Positions 16,589 to 25,281 are shown, counted from the stretch's first letter. The stretch: 33,637 bases of DNA from Bacteroidota bacterium (GCA_022710185.1 JAKLHK010000033.1:1-33637); one strand, 5' to 3'. The notes: generated from the sequence alone by a model not told the origin. Translations and numbers: made by a program.

Positions 16589-18244
16589 TCACTTACCCGG
16601 ACACATCTTCACCACGCTCTCCTTGATCGACTTGTGACCGTAGTTCTTGTCGAAGGCATCGGAGAAGGCCTTGGCCAGCTTGCGTGCGGCCTCGGTATAG
16701 GCATCCTTGTCCTTCCAGGTATTCACCGGCATCAGGATTTCCGAAGGAACTCCCGGGCAACTCTTGGGCACATTAAGATGGAAGAGGTCGAGCATTTCAT
16801 ACTCCACATGCTCCAGGTCCCCGCTGAGTGCGGCATTCACCATGGCGCGGGTAAGGGTGATGTCGATGCGCTTGCCCACTCCGTAGCCGCCACCGCTCCA
16901 TCCGGTGTTCACCAGATAAACGTTGGTGTTGTGCTTCTCCATTTTCTCTCCCAGCATATCGGCATAAACGTCGGGGTTGGCCGGCATGAAGGGCTGTCCG
17001 AAGAAGCGGGAGAAGGTGGCCTGGGGTTCGGTCACCCCGGTCTCGGTGCCGGCCAGCTTACTGGTATACCCCATAAGGAACCAAAGCATAGCCTGCTCAC
17101 GGTTCAGTCGCGAAACCGGAGGCAGTACCCCATAGGCATCGGCGGTGAGGAAGAGGATGGTGCTGGGGTGACCGGCGCAGGAACTGGGCTTGATATTCTT
17201 GAGGTAGGTGAGCGGGAAGGAAGACCGGCTGTTCGGAGTGTAGCGGTCATCGAAATAATCGAAGGAGCCGTTGGGGTACATCATGGCATTTTCCACCATG
17301 GCACCGTGCTTCAGGTAATCGTCATGGTGCATCACGGCATCATAGATGTCCTTCTCTTTGCGCGGGTCAATGTCGATCATCTTGGCATAACAGCCGTTCT
17401 CGAAATTGGCGATACCAAAGTCGTCCCAGCCATGCTCGTCATCGCCCAGCAGGGCGCGGGTCGGGTCAGCGGAAAGGGAGGTCTTGCCAGTGCCGCTCAG
17501 CCCGAGCAGCAGGGCGGAATCCCCCTTGGGGCCTTCGTTGGCGGAACAATGCAGCGGAAGGATGCCCTCCAGCGGAAGCTTATAGTTCATCACGGTGAAC
17601 ATGAGCTTCTTCATGCTGCCCATATAGGCCGATCCGATCACCACCCCCAGGTTGCGGTCGTAGTCAATGGCCACGGCCATATTGCTGGTGCTGCCGTCAG
17701 GCATCTTGCGGAGCCGGCCTTCGTAGCGGTTGCCATCCAGCTTCTTGTAGGGAAGGGCAAAGAGATAGAAATCTTTCCCATAGAAAATCGAGCGTTCGAT
17801 ATCTGCGGGCACCGGCCTGAACATATTGTCGCAGAAAAGGGCAGAAAGGGCATGGCTGGTGATGAGCTTCACGGGCAGGGCGTAACGCGAATCGGCCCCG
17901 ATGACGCGGTCGAGAACGTAAACCTTGTCCAGTCCGGCCAGCATTCCGAGGCCATCCTCGAGAAACATCTCCATGGTGTCGGGGGCGATGGGCAGGTTGT
18001 TCGGGGAGGTCCAGTCGATCAGGTGCTGGCTCTCCGGATGCTTCACCATCACGGTGTCCTTGGGGCTGCGGCCGGTAGATTCCCGCGGCGTCCAGGTAGC
18101 CAGGGCACCGGATTCCGATACGAGGGCCTCACGGTTCTCGACGGCAGCACGGATCAGCTCGGTACGCGGCAGATTGTTGAATACCCGGGGATGCTTGTTC
18201 AAGGCGGCATCCAGGCGGCCTTTCAGATCATTCACATTACTCAT
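16589..18244 (-). CDS. pckA: Phosphoenolpyruvate carboxykinase (ATP)
   Basis: Interconverts oxaloacetate and PEP with ATP/ADP; gluconeogenic, or carboxylating in succinate-forming anaerobes. The 551-residue protein has the ATP-type P-loop GLSGTGKTS at about 248-256 (Lys254, the same number as in the E. coli enzyme), the kinase-2 region LLGDDEHGWDDFGIANFENGCYAK, an N-terminal substrate-site TPRESTGRSPKD, and GYTSKLAGTE. The ATG at 18244 is preferred to a GTG two codons earlier. With ppdK further right it supplies two routes between C3 and C4/PEP pools. A perfect -7 box lies 48 bp upstream. Confidence 0.97.
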   Translation of the reverse strand: MSNVNDLKGRLDAALNKHPRVFNNLPRTELIRAAVENREALVSESGALATWTPRESTGRSPKDTVMVKHPESQHLIDWTSPNNLPIAPDTMEMFLEDGLGMLAGLDKVYVLDRVIGADSRYALPVKLITSHALSALFCDNMFRPVPADIERSIFYGKDFYLFALPYKKLDGNRYEGRLRKMPDGSTSNMAVAIDYDRNLGVVIGSAYMGSMKKLMFTVMNYKLPLEGILPLHCSANEGPKGDSALLLGLSGTGKTSLSADPTRALLGDDEHGWDDFGIANFENGCYAKMIDIDPRKEKDIYDAVMHHDDYLKHGAMVENAMMYPNGSFDYFDDRYTPNSRSSFPLTYLKNIKPSSCAGHPSTILFLTADAYGVLPPVSRLNREQAMLWFLMGYTSKLAGTETGVTEPQATFSRFFGQPFMPANPDVYADMLGEKMEKHNTNVYLVNTGWSGGGYGVGKRIDITLTRAMVNAALSGDLEHVEYEMLDLFHLNVPKSCPGVPSEILMPVNTWKDKDAYTEAARKLAKAFSDAFDKNYGHKSIKESVVKMCPGK

Positions 18245-18291
18245 GGGCACGCGTTGTTTGATTTATTGATAAAGTGTCTTGTGGTGTCCGG

Positions 18292-18299
18292 CAAAATTA
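18292..18299 (-). promoter_or_regulatory. Bacteroidota -7 box for pckA (TAATTTTG)
   Basis: A perfect TAnnTTTG on the minus strand; predicted leader about 40 nt. It follows the mscL terminator by 36 bp. Confidence 0.6.
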
Positions 18300-18335
18300 G
18301 AAAAATCGGTCAAATATCGAACCTTCATCATATAT

Positions 18336-18375
18336 AAAAAGGATTGCCCGCACCCATAGGCACAGGCAATCCTTT
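18336..18375 (-). terminator. Rho-independent terminator of mscL
   Basis: A perfect 11-bp stem (AAAGGATTGCC at 18338-18348 with GGCAATCCTTT at 18365-18375) and a 16-nt loop; on the minus strand it runs into five T residues and ATATA. It lies 20 bp beyond the mscL stop. Confidence 0.8.
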
Positions 18376-18394
18376 AGGCTCCAGATCACACGGC

Positions 18395-18817
18395 TCAGCC
18401 TTTCTTCAGCAGATCCCGGATCTCGGTGAGCAGTTCTTCCTCCTTGCTCGGGGCAGGCGGTGCAGGGGGGGGAGCAGCTTCTTCCTTCTTTTTCATGGAG
18501 TTCATCGCCTTGATCATCATGAAGATGGCCCAGGCAATGATCAGGAAGTCAAGGATGGTCATAATGAACACCCCATAGTTTAAGGTCACCGCCGCAGTGG
18601 CTACCTCTCCGGCATCGTTGAGTACCTCGGGCTTGATCATCAACTTCAGGTCGCTGAAGTCCACACCACCCAACAATATGCCGATCGGGGGCATGATGAC
18701 ATCGGTGACCAGGGAGGATACGATCTTGCCGAAGGCACCGCCGATAATGATACCCACAGCCATGTCAACCACATTGCCCCGCATCGCGAAGGACTTGAAT
18801 TCCTGTAACATTCCCAT
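18395..18817 (-). CDS. mscL: Large-conductance mechanosensitive channel
   Basis: Pentameric inner-membrane channel that opens on osmotic downshock. The 140-residue product has the family pattern [34 protein letters not shown] (read as overlapping N-terminal amphipathic helix plus TM1, about 4-40), the conserved [15 protein letters not shown]2 at about 72-100, and a charged C-terminal bundle ([17 protein letters not shown]). I chose the ATG at 18817 (MGMLQEF), the normal family start, over an 18-codon longer frame. Between the two TMs is a periplasmic loop with [18 protein letters not shown], typical of the family. The gene is flanked by its own terminator. Confidence 0.96.
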   Translation of the reverse strand: MGMLQEFKSFAMRGNVVDMAVGIIIGGAFGKIVSSLVTDVIMPPIGILLGGVDFSDLKLMIKPEVLNDAGEVATAAVTLNYGVFIMTILDFLIIAWAIFMMIKAMNSMKKKEEAAPPPAPPAPSKEEELLTEIRDLLKKG

Positions 18818-18917
18818 AATGTGATGAATTTGGTTAGACAGAATGCCGCCCGGAAAACCGGACTCCTGCAACGCTCGCTCCTATGTTGGATACTCGCAGC
18901 AGGTGGCAGGTTAGCTA

Positions 18918-18925
18918 CTAAGATA
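18918..18925 (-). promoter_or_regulatory. Possible -7 box for mscL (TATCTTAG)
   Basis: One mismatch to TAnnTTTG, about 100 bp before mscL. The rest of the 157-bp gap to the right-hand gene shows nothing else recognisable. Confidence 0.25.
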
Positions 18926-18974
18926 AGGATAATTGGGACGATCTTGCGTCCTCTGCCCGATTCCTTCCTGCCGC

Positions 18975-20276
18975 TTAGTGAACAATGACTTTAAACGCCC
19001 CACTGTGGCCTGACTGAGTGCACCTTATAATGTACAGGCCCGGGGATTCATTGCGGAGGTCTACCTGCAGGGCAGCAGCGCCCTGGGGTTTCTCTACCCT
19101 CTTGATCATGCGCCCGTCCACGCCGGAAATGCTGAGCTGAGCCTCCGCGGCATCGGGGAAGCTGATCTCCCACTGCCGGTCGGCCAGTGGACGGAGCATG
19201 GGGGAAAGGGCCTGTTCCTGCACTCCCGTGGCCGTCACGGTGATGATCTCCGTTGCGGTATCGCTCTTGTAAAAATTATGGGCGACCAGGCGGACCTGGA
19301 ATTGTCCGGTGGAGGCATAGGTATGGTTGACGGGAAGCTGACTGCTGTCAGCCAGGGTGTTTCCATCCCCGAAATCCCATTCGTAGTACCGGGCATACTG
19401 GCTGGTGTTGGTCAGGGTCAGGACCGGTCCGTTCAGTGATGGCGTGAAGCCAGCGATGGGTTGCATGGCAAAGCCGATCAGGCTGTTCTTTTTCAGGAAG
19501 ATGCCGGAATCATAGATCCCGTCGCCCGCATCGGCGATGGCAATCTTCAGACGGTAGGTATTGCCCAGGGTTACCGGCACCAGCAAGGGCATGGGCACGG
19601 TATACCCGTCAAACTCGACCAGCTGACCGCCGGTATTGTCGTGGTAATAGGCGGCGTTGGAGGTAGCATTGACATTATTTATACTGATGGGCGTTTGTGT
19701 GCCCGGAATGAAGGCCACGTTGATAGGAACCATAGCGGAATCCGACAGAAAGAAGCCGAAAACGTCGTTGTATGCTGAGTTGACCCATTCCGGGTACTCC
19801 TCCGATCCGAAGATCATCTCGGTGGCAATAAGGGTATCGGTGAGTGGGATGAAGTCGACTTCCAGGATCACCGCATCGTAGGTAACGTATCCCGGGATCA
19901 GGGCCGTGAGGTTTGAATCGCCCGGCAAACCGAAGGAGGTGGAGGTGGATCCCGAAACATTCGGCCCGGAGATGTTGTCCACCGATCCGGTGCTGATCAC
20001 CAGGCCGGAGTCGATACCGAAGGTACCGGTGGTGTCCACGAAAGTGGCCAGGCTGAAGGTATCCCCGGTAAAGCTCACGTTAAGCAGGGTGATCCCAGGT
20101 CCGAGCAGGATGTTGGCGACCTCCTGAAGGTCGGTTATGGTGTCCACTTTAAAAGCAGGGGTGGCTTCGGGTGTCGCCAACTTGGTAAAGGGAACCCTCT
20201 TCTGGACGGATTGACCTAATGTGCTTGTAATGATGATGATAAACAATGATACAGTAAGAAAAACGTTTCGTTTCAT
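18975..20276 (-). CDS. Type IX secretion substrate with choice-anchor-L and PKD domains (paralogue B)
   Basis: A 433-residue secreted protein: signal peptide (MKRNVFLTVSLFIIIITSTLGQ), a choice-of-anchor-L domain (about 45-270: GLVISTGSV, GPNVSGSTSTSFGLPGDSNLT, FGSEEYPEWVNSAYNDVFGFF, IADAGDGIYDSGIFLK), a PKD-like domain (about 275-348: TNTSQYARYYEWDFGDGNT, NHTYASTGQF), and a type IX C-terminal sorting domain (about 360-433, ending PGLYIIRCTQSGHSGAFKVIVH as a short beta pattern). The protein should cross the outer membrane by the Por system and be anchored or released. The function of the anchor-L region is unknown; adhesion is a reasonable guess. It has exactly the same length as its upstream neighbour and the same domain order, so they are tandem duplicates that have since diverged. 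Confidence 0.88.
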   Translation of the reverse strand: MKRNVFLTVSLFIIIITSTLGQSVQKRVPFTKLATPEATPAFKVDTITDLQEVANILLGPGITLLNVSFTGDTFSLATFVDTTGTFGIDSGLVISTGSVDNISGPNVSGSTSTSFGLPGDSNLTALIPGYVTYDAVILEVDFIPLTDTLIATEMIFGSEEYPEWVNSAYNDVFGFFLSDSAMVPINVAFIPGTQTPISINNVNATSNAAYYHDNTGGQLVEFDGYTVPMPLLVPVTLGNTYRLKIAIADAGDGIYDSGIFLKKNSLIGFAMQPIAGFTPSLNGPVLTLTNTSQYARYYEWDFGDGNTLADSSQLPVNHTYASTGQFQVRLVAHNFYKSDTATEIITVTATGVQEQALSPMLRPLADRQWEISFPDAAEAQLSISGVDGRMIKRVEKPQGAAALQVDLRNESPGLYIIRCTQSGHSGAFKVIVH

Positions 20277-20300
20277 CAGCTGGTAGGGTGGATTTCGGAC

Positions 20301-20308
20301 CTAATGTA
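20301..20308 (-). promoter_or_regulatory. Possible -7 box for paralogue B (TACATTAG)
   Basis: One mismatch to TAnnTTTG, 25 bases before the start and one base after the T-tract of the upstream terminator. Confidence 0.4.
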
Positions 20309-20309
20309 C

Positions 20310-20344
20310 AAAAAAAAGTTGCCAACTCTTTAAGAGTCGGCAAC
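20310..20344 (-). terminator. Rho-independent terminator of paralogue A
   Basis: On the minus strand GTTGCCGACTCT, loop TAA, AGAGTTGGCAAC (12 bp with one wobble) followed by eight T residues. It starts 8 bp after the stop. It shares its first 11 bases with the hairpin at 16460-16486. Confidence 0.88.
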
Positions 20345-20352
20345 TGCAGTGG

Positions 20353-21654
20353 TTAATTTCTTACCCTGAACACTTCCCTTTCCTTGTCTTGGTTCACTAC
20401 CAGTATGTAAACTGACCTGGGAAGGTGCCCAAGAAATAGCTCGACCTGACTGTCCCCGCGGAAAAGCTGATCTTCCTGCACCGGCCGCCCCATAAGATCT
20501 ATGACCTGGACAACCCCTGGAGAAGCATTGCCGAGCCGTAGGGTGAATTTCCCATCCCCTTGGGAATGCAGGATTGCCAATGGTTGTGGGGTTTCCTCTC
20601 CTCCGGTGCTTCCGGCATAGACCATCTGGGTCATCACGTCCATTCGATTGCAGTGGTAAGCTAACAGGCTGACAAAGTAGGTGCCCGTGTCGGCATAGGT
20701 GTGGGTATACACACCCAGATTGCTGTCCGCATAGTTGTGGCCATCTCCCAGATGAAGTTCATAATAGACTGCATCGGTGCTGTGGTTGGTTACGGTCAGG
20801 TTCAGGCCATTCAGTGTATGGCTGAACGAGGCTACCGGTTCACAGGTATATGCCCTTAGGGAGTTCATCTTCAAGAATATACCTGAATCGTATGCCATAT
20901 CTCCGCCATCGGCTATCGCGATCTTCAGGCGGTAAGCGGCAAAGGGTACTACTGGGATCTTTAGCGCCAGGGGTCGGCTATACCCATCAAAGATCAACGA
21001 TGGTCCCCCGGCATTGGAAATGTAATGTGCCGAGTTCGTCTGATGATTTAGCGTTTGTGTACCTATGGGCACCGAAGTACCCGGGATAAGGGCAATGTTG
21101 ACGTTGGGATATCCAGGCCCGTCAAGGAATATTCCGATCGGATCAAAAAACGTGGCGTTCACATACTCGGGGTATTCTTCTGAGGCAAAGATGATTACCC
21201 CTGCCTGAAGCGTATCGGACAAGGGAATGAAGCTAAGTTCGATGAAGGCCGCATCGAGGGTGGCATAATTGGGCTGCAGGGTGGTCAGGTCGGTGTCTCC
21301 GGGCATTCCGAGTGCAGTGCCAGTGGAGGAAGAGATGTTAGGCCCCGGAATGTCGAAAATCGAGCCGGTGGAGATCACTATACCTGAATCTAAGCCGAGA
21401 CTGAAGGATTCGTCCCTGAAAAACCCGATCGCACTGTCATGGGCAATGTAATAGCAGCCTGTAATCTGCACCCCAGGCCCGGCTACGGCCTTTGCCAGTA
21501 TGCTGGAGTCGATGGCGTTGCTTACCATAAGACCGCCCCGGCCTTTCGGAACGTTATCAGGTGACCCGGGACTTCCTCCTGACTGCCCGATGGCTGATGG
21601 CTGCAGCGCTAACACGAGAAGCATAGGTAAAGCATAGTAAATGAACGTTCCCAT
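20353..21654 (-). CDS. Type IX secretion substrate with choice-anchor-L and PKD-like domains (paralogue A)
   Basis: A 433-residue secreted protein with a signal peptide (MGTFIYYALPMLLVLALQPS to AIGQ), a low-complexity GSPGSPD linker, an anchor-L domain (GIVISTGSI, GPNISSSTGTALGMPGDTDLT, FASEEYPEYVNATFFDPIGIF, IADGGDMAYDSGIFLK), a PKD-like domain with a less canonical core (HLGDGHNYADS where the paralogue has DFGDGN), and a type IX sorting domain ending SVYILVVNQDKEREVFRVRN. Function unknown; secretion and surface exposure are supported by both ends. It has its own perfect -7 box and its own strong terminator, so it is transcribed separately from paralogue B, leaving the copies open to independent regulation. 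Confidence 0.87.
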   Translation of the reverse strand: MGTFIYYALPMLLVLALQPSAIGQSGGSPGSPDNVPKGRGGLMVSNAIDSSILAKAVAGPGVQITGCYYIAHDSAIGFFRDESFSLGLDSGIVISTGSIFDIPGPNISSSTGTALGMPGDTDLTTLQPNYATLDAAFIELSFIPLSDTLQAGVIIFASEEYPEYVNATFFDPIGIFLDGPGYPNVNIALIPGTSVPIGTQTLNHQTNSAHYISNAGGPSLIFDGYSRPLALKIPVVPFAAYRLKIAIADGGDMAYDSGIFLKMNSLRAYTCEPVASFSHTLNGLNLTVTNHSTDAVYYELHLGDGHNYADSNLGVYTHTYADTGTYFVSLLAYHCNRMDVMTQMVYAGSTGGEETPQPLAILHSQGDGKFTLRLGNASPGVVQVIDLMGRPVQEDQLFRGDSQVELFLGHLPRSVYILVVNQDKEREVFRVRN

Positions 21655-21685
21655 AATGAACGGCGATCGATGTGTGTAATCCTCT

Positions 21686-21693
21686 CAAACATA
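21686..21693 (-). promoter_or_regulatory. Bacteroidota -7 box for paralogue A (TATGTTTG)
   Basis: A perfect TAnnTTTG; predicted leader about 25 nt. It lies directly beside the ppdK terminator T-tract (21695-21702), so the -33 region falls inside the terminator. Confidence 0.6.
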
Positions 21694-21694
21694 G

Positions 21695-21735
21695 AAAAAA
21701 AAGCGATGCCGCCTTCAGGGAGACAGCATCGCTTT
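21695..21735 (-). terminator. Rho-independent terminator of ppdK
   Basis: A perfect 10-bp stem (AAAGCGATGC at 21700-21709 with GCATCGCTTT at 21726-21735), a 16-nt loop and, on the minus strand, eight T residues. It lies 25 bp after the ppdK stop. Confidence 0.87.
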
Positions 21736-21759
21736 CGAGAAATGCAGGTTCGTAATATC

Positions 21760-24477
21760 TTACCTTACATTGGCCTGAGCTGCGGCAAGCCTTGCGATAG
21801 GCACACGATAGGGTGAGCAGCTTACGTAATCCAAACCTGTACGGTGGCAGAACTCCACGGACGAAGGCTCACCGCCATGCTCTCCGCAGATGCCCAGCTT
21901 GAGTTTAGGACGGGCCTGGCGACCTTTTGCGCAGGCCATCTCCACCAGCTGGCCTACGCCTTCCTGGTCCAGCACCTGGAAGGGGTCGTGCTTGAGGATG
22001 CCCTGCTCGATATAGATCGGGAGGAACTTCCCTGCATCGTCGCGGGAATAGCCAAAAGTCATCTGGGTGAGGTCGTTGGTACCGAAGCTGAAGAACTCTG
22101 CACTCTGGGCAATCTCATCGGCGGTCAGGGCGGCCCGGGGGATCTCGATCATGGTACCGCAGAGGTAGTCGATCCGCACCCCGCGTTCGGCGAACACCTG
22201 CTCAGCCGTCCTACGGACGATGTCTTCCTGCATTTTCAGCTCTTTCAGTGTACCGGTCAGGGGGATCATGATCTCCGGCTTTGCGGTAATGCCTTTGGCC
22301 TTCAGGTCGAGGGCGGCCTCGATAATGGCCCGGGTCTGCATCTCCGAAATCTCCGGATAGGTGTTCCCCAGACGGCAGCCGCGGTGGCCCAGCATGGGGT
22401 TGAACTCGCTCAGGCTTTCCACGGTGGATTTGATCTCTTCCACGCTGATGCCCATCACCTCGGCCATTTCCTGCTGCCCCTTGGCGTCGTGGGGGACGAA
22501 TTCGTGCAGGGGGGGGTCGAGCAGGCGTACGGTCACCGGAAGGTCGTGCATGGCCTCGAAAATGCCTTCGAAGTCCTCGCGCTGGATCGGCAGCAGCTTC
22601 TCCAGGGCCTTCTTGCGGCCGGCCAGGTCTTTGGCCAGGATCATCTCACGCATGGCAATGATTTTGTCGCCTCCGAAGAACATATGCTCGGTGCGGCAGA
22701 GACCGATGCCCTGGGCACCAAACTCGCGGGCCACCCGGGCATCGTGGGGGGTGTCGGCATTGGTGCGCACATACATGCGGGCATGCTGGTCGGCCAGGGC
22801 CATCAGTTCGCCGAAGTCACCGCTGAGCTCGGGCTCGCGGGTGGCGATCTGTCCAAGGTACAGGTCCCCGGTCGATCCGTTCAGGGAGATCCAGTCCCCT
22901 TCCCTGATCACCTTGCCGTCCACGGTCAGGGTGCGCTCCTTGTAATTGATCTTGAGGCTTCCGGCGCCGGATACGCAGCACTTGCCCATGCCGCGGGCCA
23001 CCACGGCAGCGTGCGAGGTCATCCCGCCGCGGGCCGTGAGGATGCCCTCGGCTACGTTCATACCCTTCAGGTCCTCAGGCGAGGTCTCGATGCGCACCAG
23101 CACCACTTTGTGGCCTTTGGCGGCCCATTCTTCCGCCTCATCGGCATGGAATACCACCTGTCCGGTGGCGGCCCCGGGAGAGGCGGGGAGGCCTTTGGCA
23201 ATCGACTGTGCTGCGGCCAGGGCGCCGAGGTCGAAGACGGGGTGCAGCAACTCGTCCAGCTTGTTGGGCTCCACGCGGAGCAGGGCTTCCTTTTCGGTAA
23301 TGATACCGCTGCGCAGCATGTCCATGGCGATCTTCACCATGGCGGCACCGGTGCGCTTGCCATTGCGGGTCTGCAGCAGCCAAAGCTTGCCTTCCTGAAT
23401 GGTGAACTCCAGGTCCTGCATATCGCGGTAATGGTCTTCCAGCTTCTGCTGTACTTCCATCAGTTCAGTGAAAATGGCCGGCATGGCTTCCTCCAGGGAA
23501 GGAAACTTTGAGGCACGATCGGCTTCGCTCACGGTGGCCAGCTGGGCCCAGCGCTCTGAACCAATACGGGTGATCTGCTGTGGGGTGCGGATGCCAGCCA
23601 CCACGTCCTCGCCCTGGGCATTGATCAGGTATTCCCCATTGAACAGGTCCTCGCCCGTGGCGGCATCGCGGGTGAAGGCCACTCCTGTGCCGGAAGTCTC
23701 GCCCATATTGCCGAACACCATGGCCTGCACGTTGACGGCTGTTCCCCACTCCGCCGGAATGTTGTTCAGCTTGCGGTAGAATATGGCACGGTCGTTCATC
23801 CAGCTGTTGAATACGGCGGTAATGGCCCCCCAGAGCTGCTCCCAGGGATCAGTGGGGAAGTCCTTGCCGGTCCCTTCCTTAACGGCGGCCTTGAAGCGGC
23901 GCACCATCTCCTTCAGGTCCTCGGTGGTGAGGTCGGTATCGTTCTCTATCCCTTTTTCATGCTTCATCTCATGGATGATCACCTCGAAGGGATCTTCATC
24001 TTCCTTGGAAACAGGCTTCATGCCCAGCACCACATCGCCGAACATCTGCACAAAGCGGCGGTAGGAATCCCAGGCAAAACGCTCGTTGCCGGTCTTGCGG
24101 GCGATGCCCTCCACGGCCTCATCGTTGAGGCCCAGGTTGAGCACGGTGTCCATCATCCCCGGCATGGAGGCGCGGGCGCCGGAACGCACGGAAAGCAGGC
24201 AGGGATTCACCTTGTCGCCAAACCGCATGCCCATGATGTCTTCCACGTAACGGATCGCGGCTTCGACTTCCGGACGGATCTTCTCTACCGTGGCTTCCTG
24301 CCCTACCTTGTAGTAATCGTTGCAAACCTCGGTGGTGATGGTAAATCCCGGAGGTACGGGAACCCCGATCAGGTTCATTTCGGCCAGGTTGGCACCCTTG
24401 CCGCCCAACAACTCCTTCATCTTAGCGTTGCCCTCGGCTTTCTTGTCACCAAAGGTGTAAACGTGTTTCTTTTCCAT
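21760..24477 (-). CDS. ppdK: Pyruvate, phosphate dikinase
   Basis: Interconverts pyruvate + ATP + phosphate and PEP + AMP + pyrophosphate; in anaerobes it can run glycolytically. The 905-residue protein has the usual length and order: N-terminal nucleotide-binding domain (GGKGANLAEMN, SVRSGARASMPGMMDTVLNLG), the swivelling phosphohistidine domain with catalytic His489 in GGMTSHAAVVARG, and a C-terminal TIM-barrel PEP/pyruvate domain (GLCRTEHMFF, GHRGCRLG, FSFGTNDLTQMTFG, GICGEHGGEPSSVEFC, and the catalytic Cys region YVSCSPYRVPIARLAAAQ). Nothing is missing. It is transcribed alone, with a perfect -7 box 59 bp upstream and a strong terminator. Together with pckA it makes PEP metabolism a theme of this stretch. 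Confidence 0.97.
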   Translation of the reverse strand: MEKKHVYTFGDKKAEGNAKMKELLGGKGANLAEMNLIGVPVPPGFTITTEVCNDYYKVGQEATVEKIRPEVEAAIRYVEDIMGMRFGDKVNPCLLSVRSGARASMPGMMDTVLNLGLNDEAVEGIARKTGNERFAWDSYRRFVQMFGDVVLGMKPVSKEDEDPFEVIIHEMKHEKGIENDTDLTTEDLKEMVRRFKAAVKEGTGKDFPTDPWEQLWGAITAVFNSWMNDRAIFYRKLNNIPAEWGTAVNVQAMVFGNMGETSGTGVAFTRDAATGEDLFNGEYLINAQGEDVVAGIRTPQQITRIGSERWAQLATVSEADRASKFPSLEEAMPAIFTELMEVQQKLEDHYRDMQDLEFTIQEGKLWLLQTRNGKRTGAAMVKIAMDMLRSGIITEKEALLRVEPNKLDELLHPVFDLGALAAAQSIAKGLPASPGAATGQVVFHADEAEEWAAKGHKVVLVRIETSPEDLKGMNVAEGILTARGGMTSHAAVVARGMGKCCVSGAGSLKINYKERTLTVDGKVIREGDWISLNGSTGDLYLGQIATREPELSGDFGELMALADQHARMYVRTNADTPHDARVAREFGAQGIGLCRTEHMFFGGDKIIAMREMILAKDLAGRKKALEKLLPIQREDFEGIFEAMHDLPVTVRLLDPPLHEFVPHDAKGQQEMAEVMGISVEEIKSTVESLSEFNPMLGHRGCRLGNTYPEISEMQTRAIIEAALDLKAKGITAKPEIMIPLTGTLKELKMQEDIVRRTAEQVFAERGVRIDYLCGTMIEIPRAALTADEIAQSAEFFSFGTNDLTQMTFGYSRDDAGKFLPIYIEQGILKHDPFQVLDQEGVGQLVEMACAKGRQARPKLKLGICGEHGGEPSSVEFCHRTGLDYVSCSPYRVPIARLAAAQANVR

Positions 24478-24535
24478 AATGATGTTAGAAATGTCTGATA
24501 TTTAAATGTTTAGGTCGAATTCTCTTTTCAGCATG

Positions 24536-24543
24536 CAAATTTA
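24536..24543 (-). promoter_or_regulatory. Bacteroidota -7 box for ppdK (TAAATTTG)
   Basis: A perfect TAnnTTTG with a predicted leader of about 50 nt. Nothing else recognisable in 24478-24661. Confidence 0.6.
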
Positions 24544-24661
24544 CGGGAAAATCCCTCCCGCGGATGAACTTATCCTTAATTCTGCTGGGTGGGTGCGGAT
24601 ATCCCCCTGCGATCTCCTTTGAACGGTAGGAGGGGAATACCTTAATGAAATCGGGCGGGTG

Positions 24662-25141
24662 CTAACGCAGCGATTGCCTGGTGTTTTCACTGATGATCAC
24701 CAGGGGCTGGTCTGTCAGGGCCCTTCTCAGTCCTTCCACAAAGCGTGTGGCCTGCTCGGCGCTGAACCCGTACAGGGGATAACAGTATTCCACTTCGCCC
24801 TCCCGTCCCCTGGGGATACGCCGGGGTTGTATAGGTAGGTTTTCTTCCGAGCTGAACTTCATCTGATAACGCTCCAGGTCGAGGCGTGCCTGTCCGTTGA
24901 TGCCGCCCCCGGTGCTGATGAACTGGACCATCACCCGGCACTCCAGGGAGTCCACGGCAAGGGACTGGGGAGGCTCGGTCACCAGGTCAGGGGGAGAGGG
25001 GGCGTCGGGCGGTTCAGCCATGACCACGGTCTCCGGGACCGGCGCAACGGTAGGGGCCTTGGTGCGGCACGAAGGGGCCAGGATTATGAAGGTGAAGGAA
25101 ATCAGCGGGAGCAGGAAGAGGATTCGTAAGGATGATCGCAT
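24662..25141 (-). CDS. Predicted lipoprotein of unknown function
   Basis: I do not recognise this 159-residue protein. It has a basic N-terminus, a hydrophobic stretch (LRILFLLPLISFTFIIL) and a lipobox-like APSC with Cys25, so it is probably lipidated. A Pro/Glu/Ala-rich linker (about 28-62) leads to a small domain (about 65-159) with CRVMVQFISTGGGINGQARLDLERY, EVEYCYPLYGFSAEQATRFVEGL and LVIISENTRQSL. The ATG at 25141 is chosen over a TTG at 25174 because the TTG lies inside a perfect -7 box. It is divergent from the lysine-degradation pair with 140 bp between starts. A helper role in the envelope is possible but unsupported. Confidence 0.7.
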   Translation of the reverse strand: MRSSLRILFLLPLISFTFIILAPSCRTKAPTVAPVPETVVMAEPPDAPSPPDLVTEPPQSLAVDSLECRVMVQFISTGGGINGQARLDLERYQMKFSSEENLPIQPRRIPRGREGEVEYCYPLYGFSAEQATRFVEGLRRALTDQPLVIISENTRQSLR

Positions 25142-25163
25142 GGTTCCATGGGATGATGAGGCA

Positions 25164-25171
25164 CAAAGGTA
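25164..25171 (-). promoter_or_regulatory. Bacteroidota -7 box for the lipoprotein gene (TACCTTTG)
   Basis: A perfect TAnnTTTG on the minus strand, 22 bases before the ATG. Confidence 0.6.
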
Positions 25172-25226
25172 CAATTTCAGGAGGCATTCCTCCAGTGCCG
25201 GGCCTGTGTGGCTGCGGATATCTTGC

Positions 25227-25234
25227 TAAGTTTG
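25227..25234 (+). promoter_or_regulatory. Bacteroidota -7 box for the lysine-ketoglutarate reductase gene (TAAGTTTG)
   Basis: A perfect TAnnTTTG on the plus strand, 47 bases before the ATG; back to back with the lipoprotein promoter (55 bp between boxes). Confidence 0.6.
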
Positions 25235-25281
25235 CACGGCGCCGCCCGCAAGGCCCCGGTCATTCATCTAAAGCGTGCATT

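Noticed and set aside
16634..18337. 567-codon plus-strand frame opposite pckA
   Set aside because: Antisense shadow: composition dominated by His, Gly and Val, no recognisable motif, and pckA is complete on the other strand.
21844..23511. 555-codon plus-strand frame opposite ppdK
   Set aside because: Same reason; ppdK is intact and the frame has no start context or family signature.
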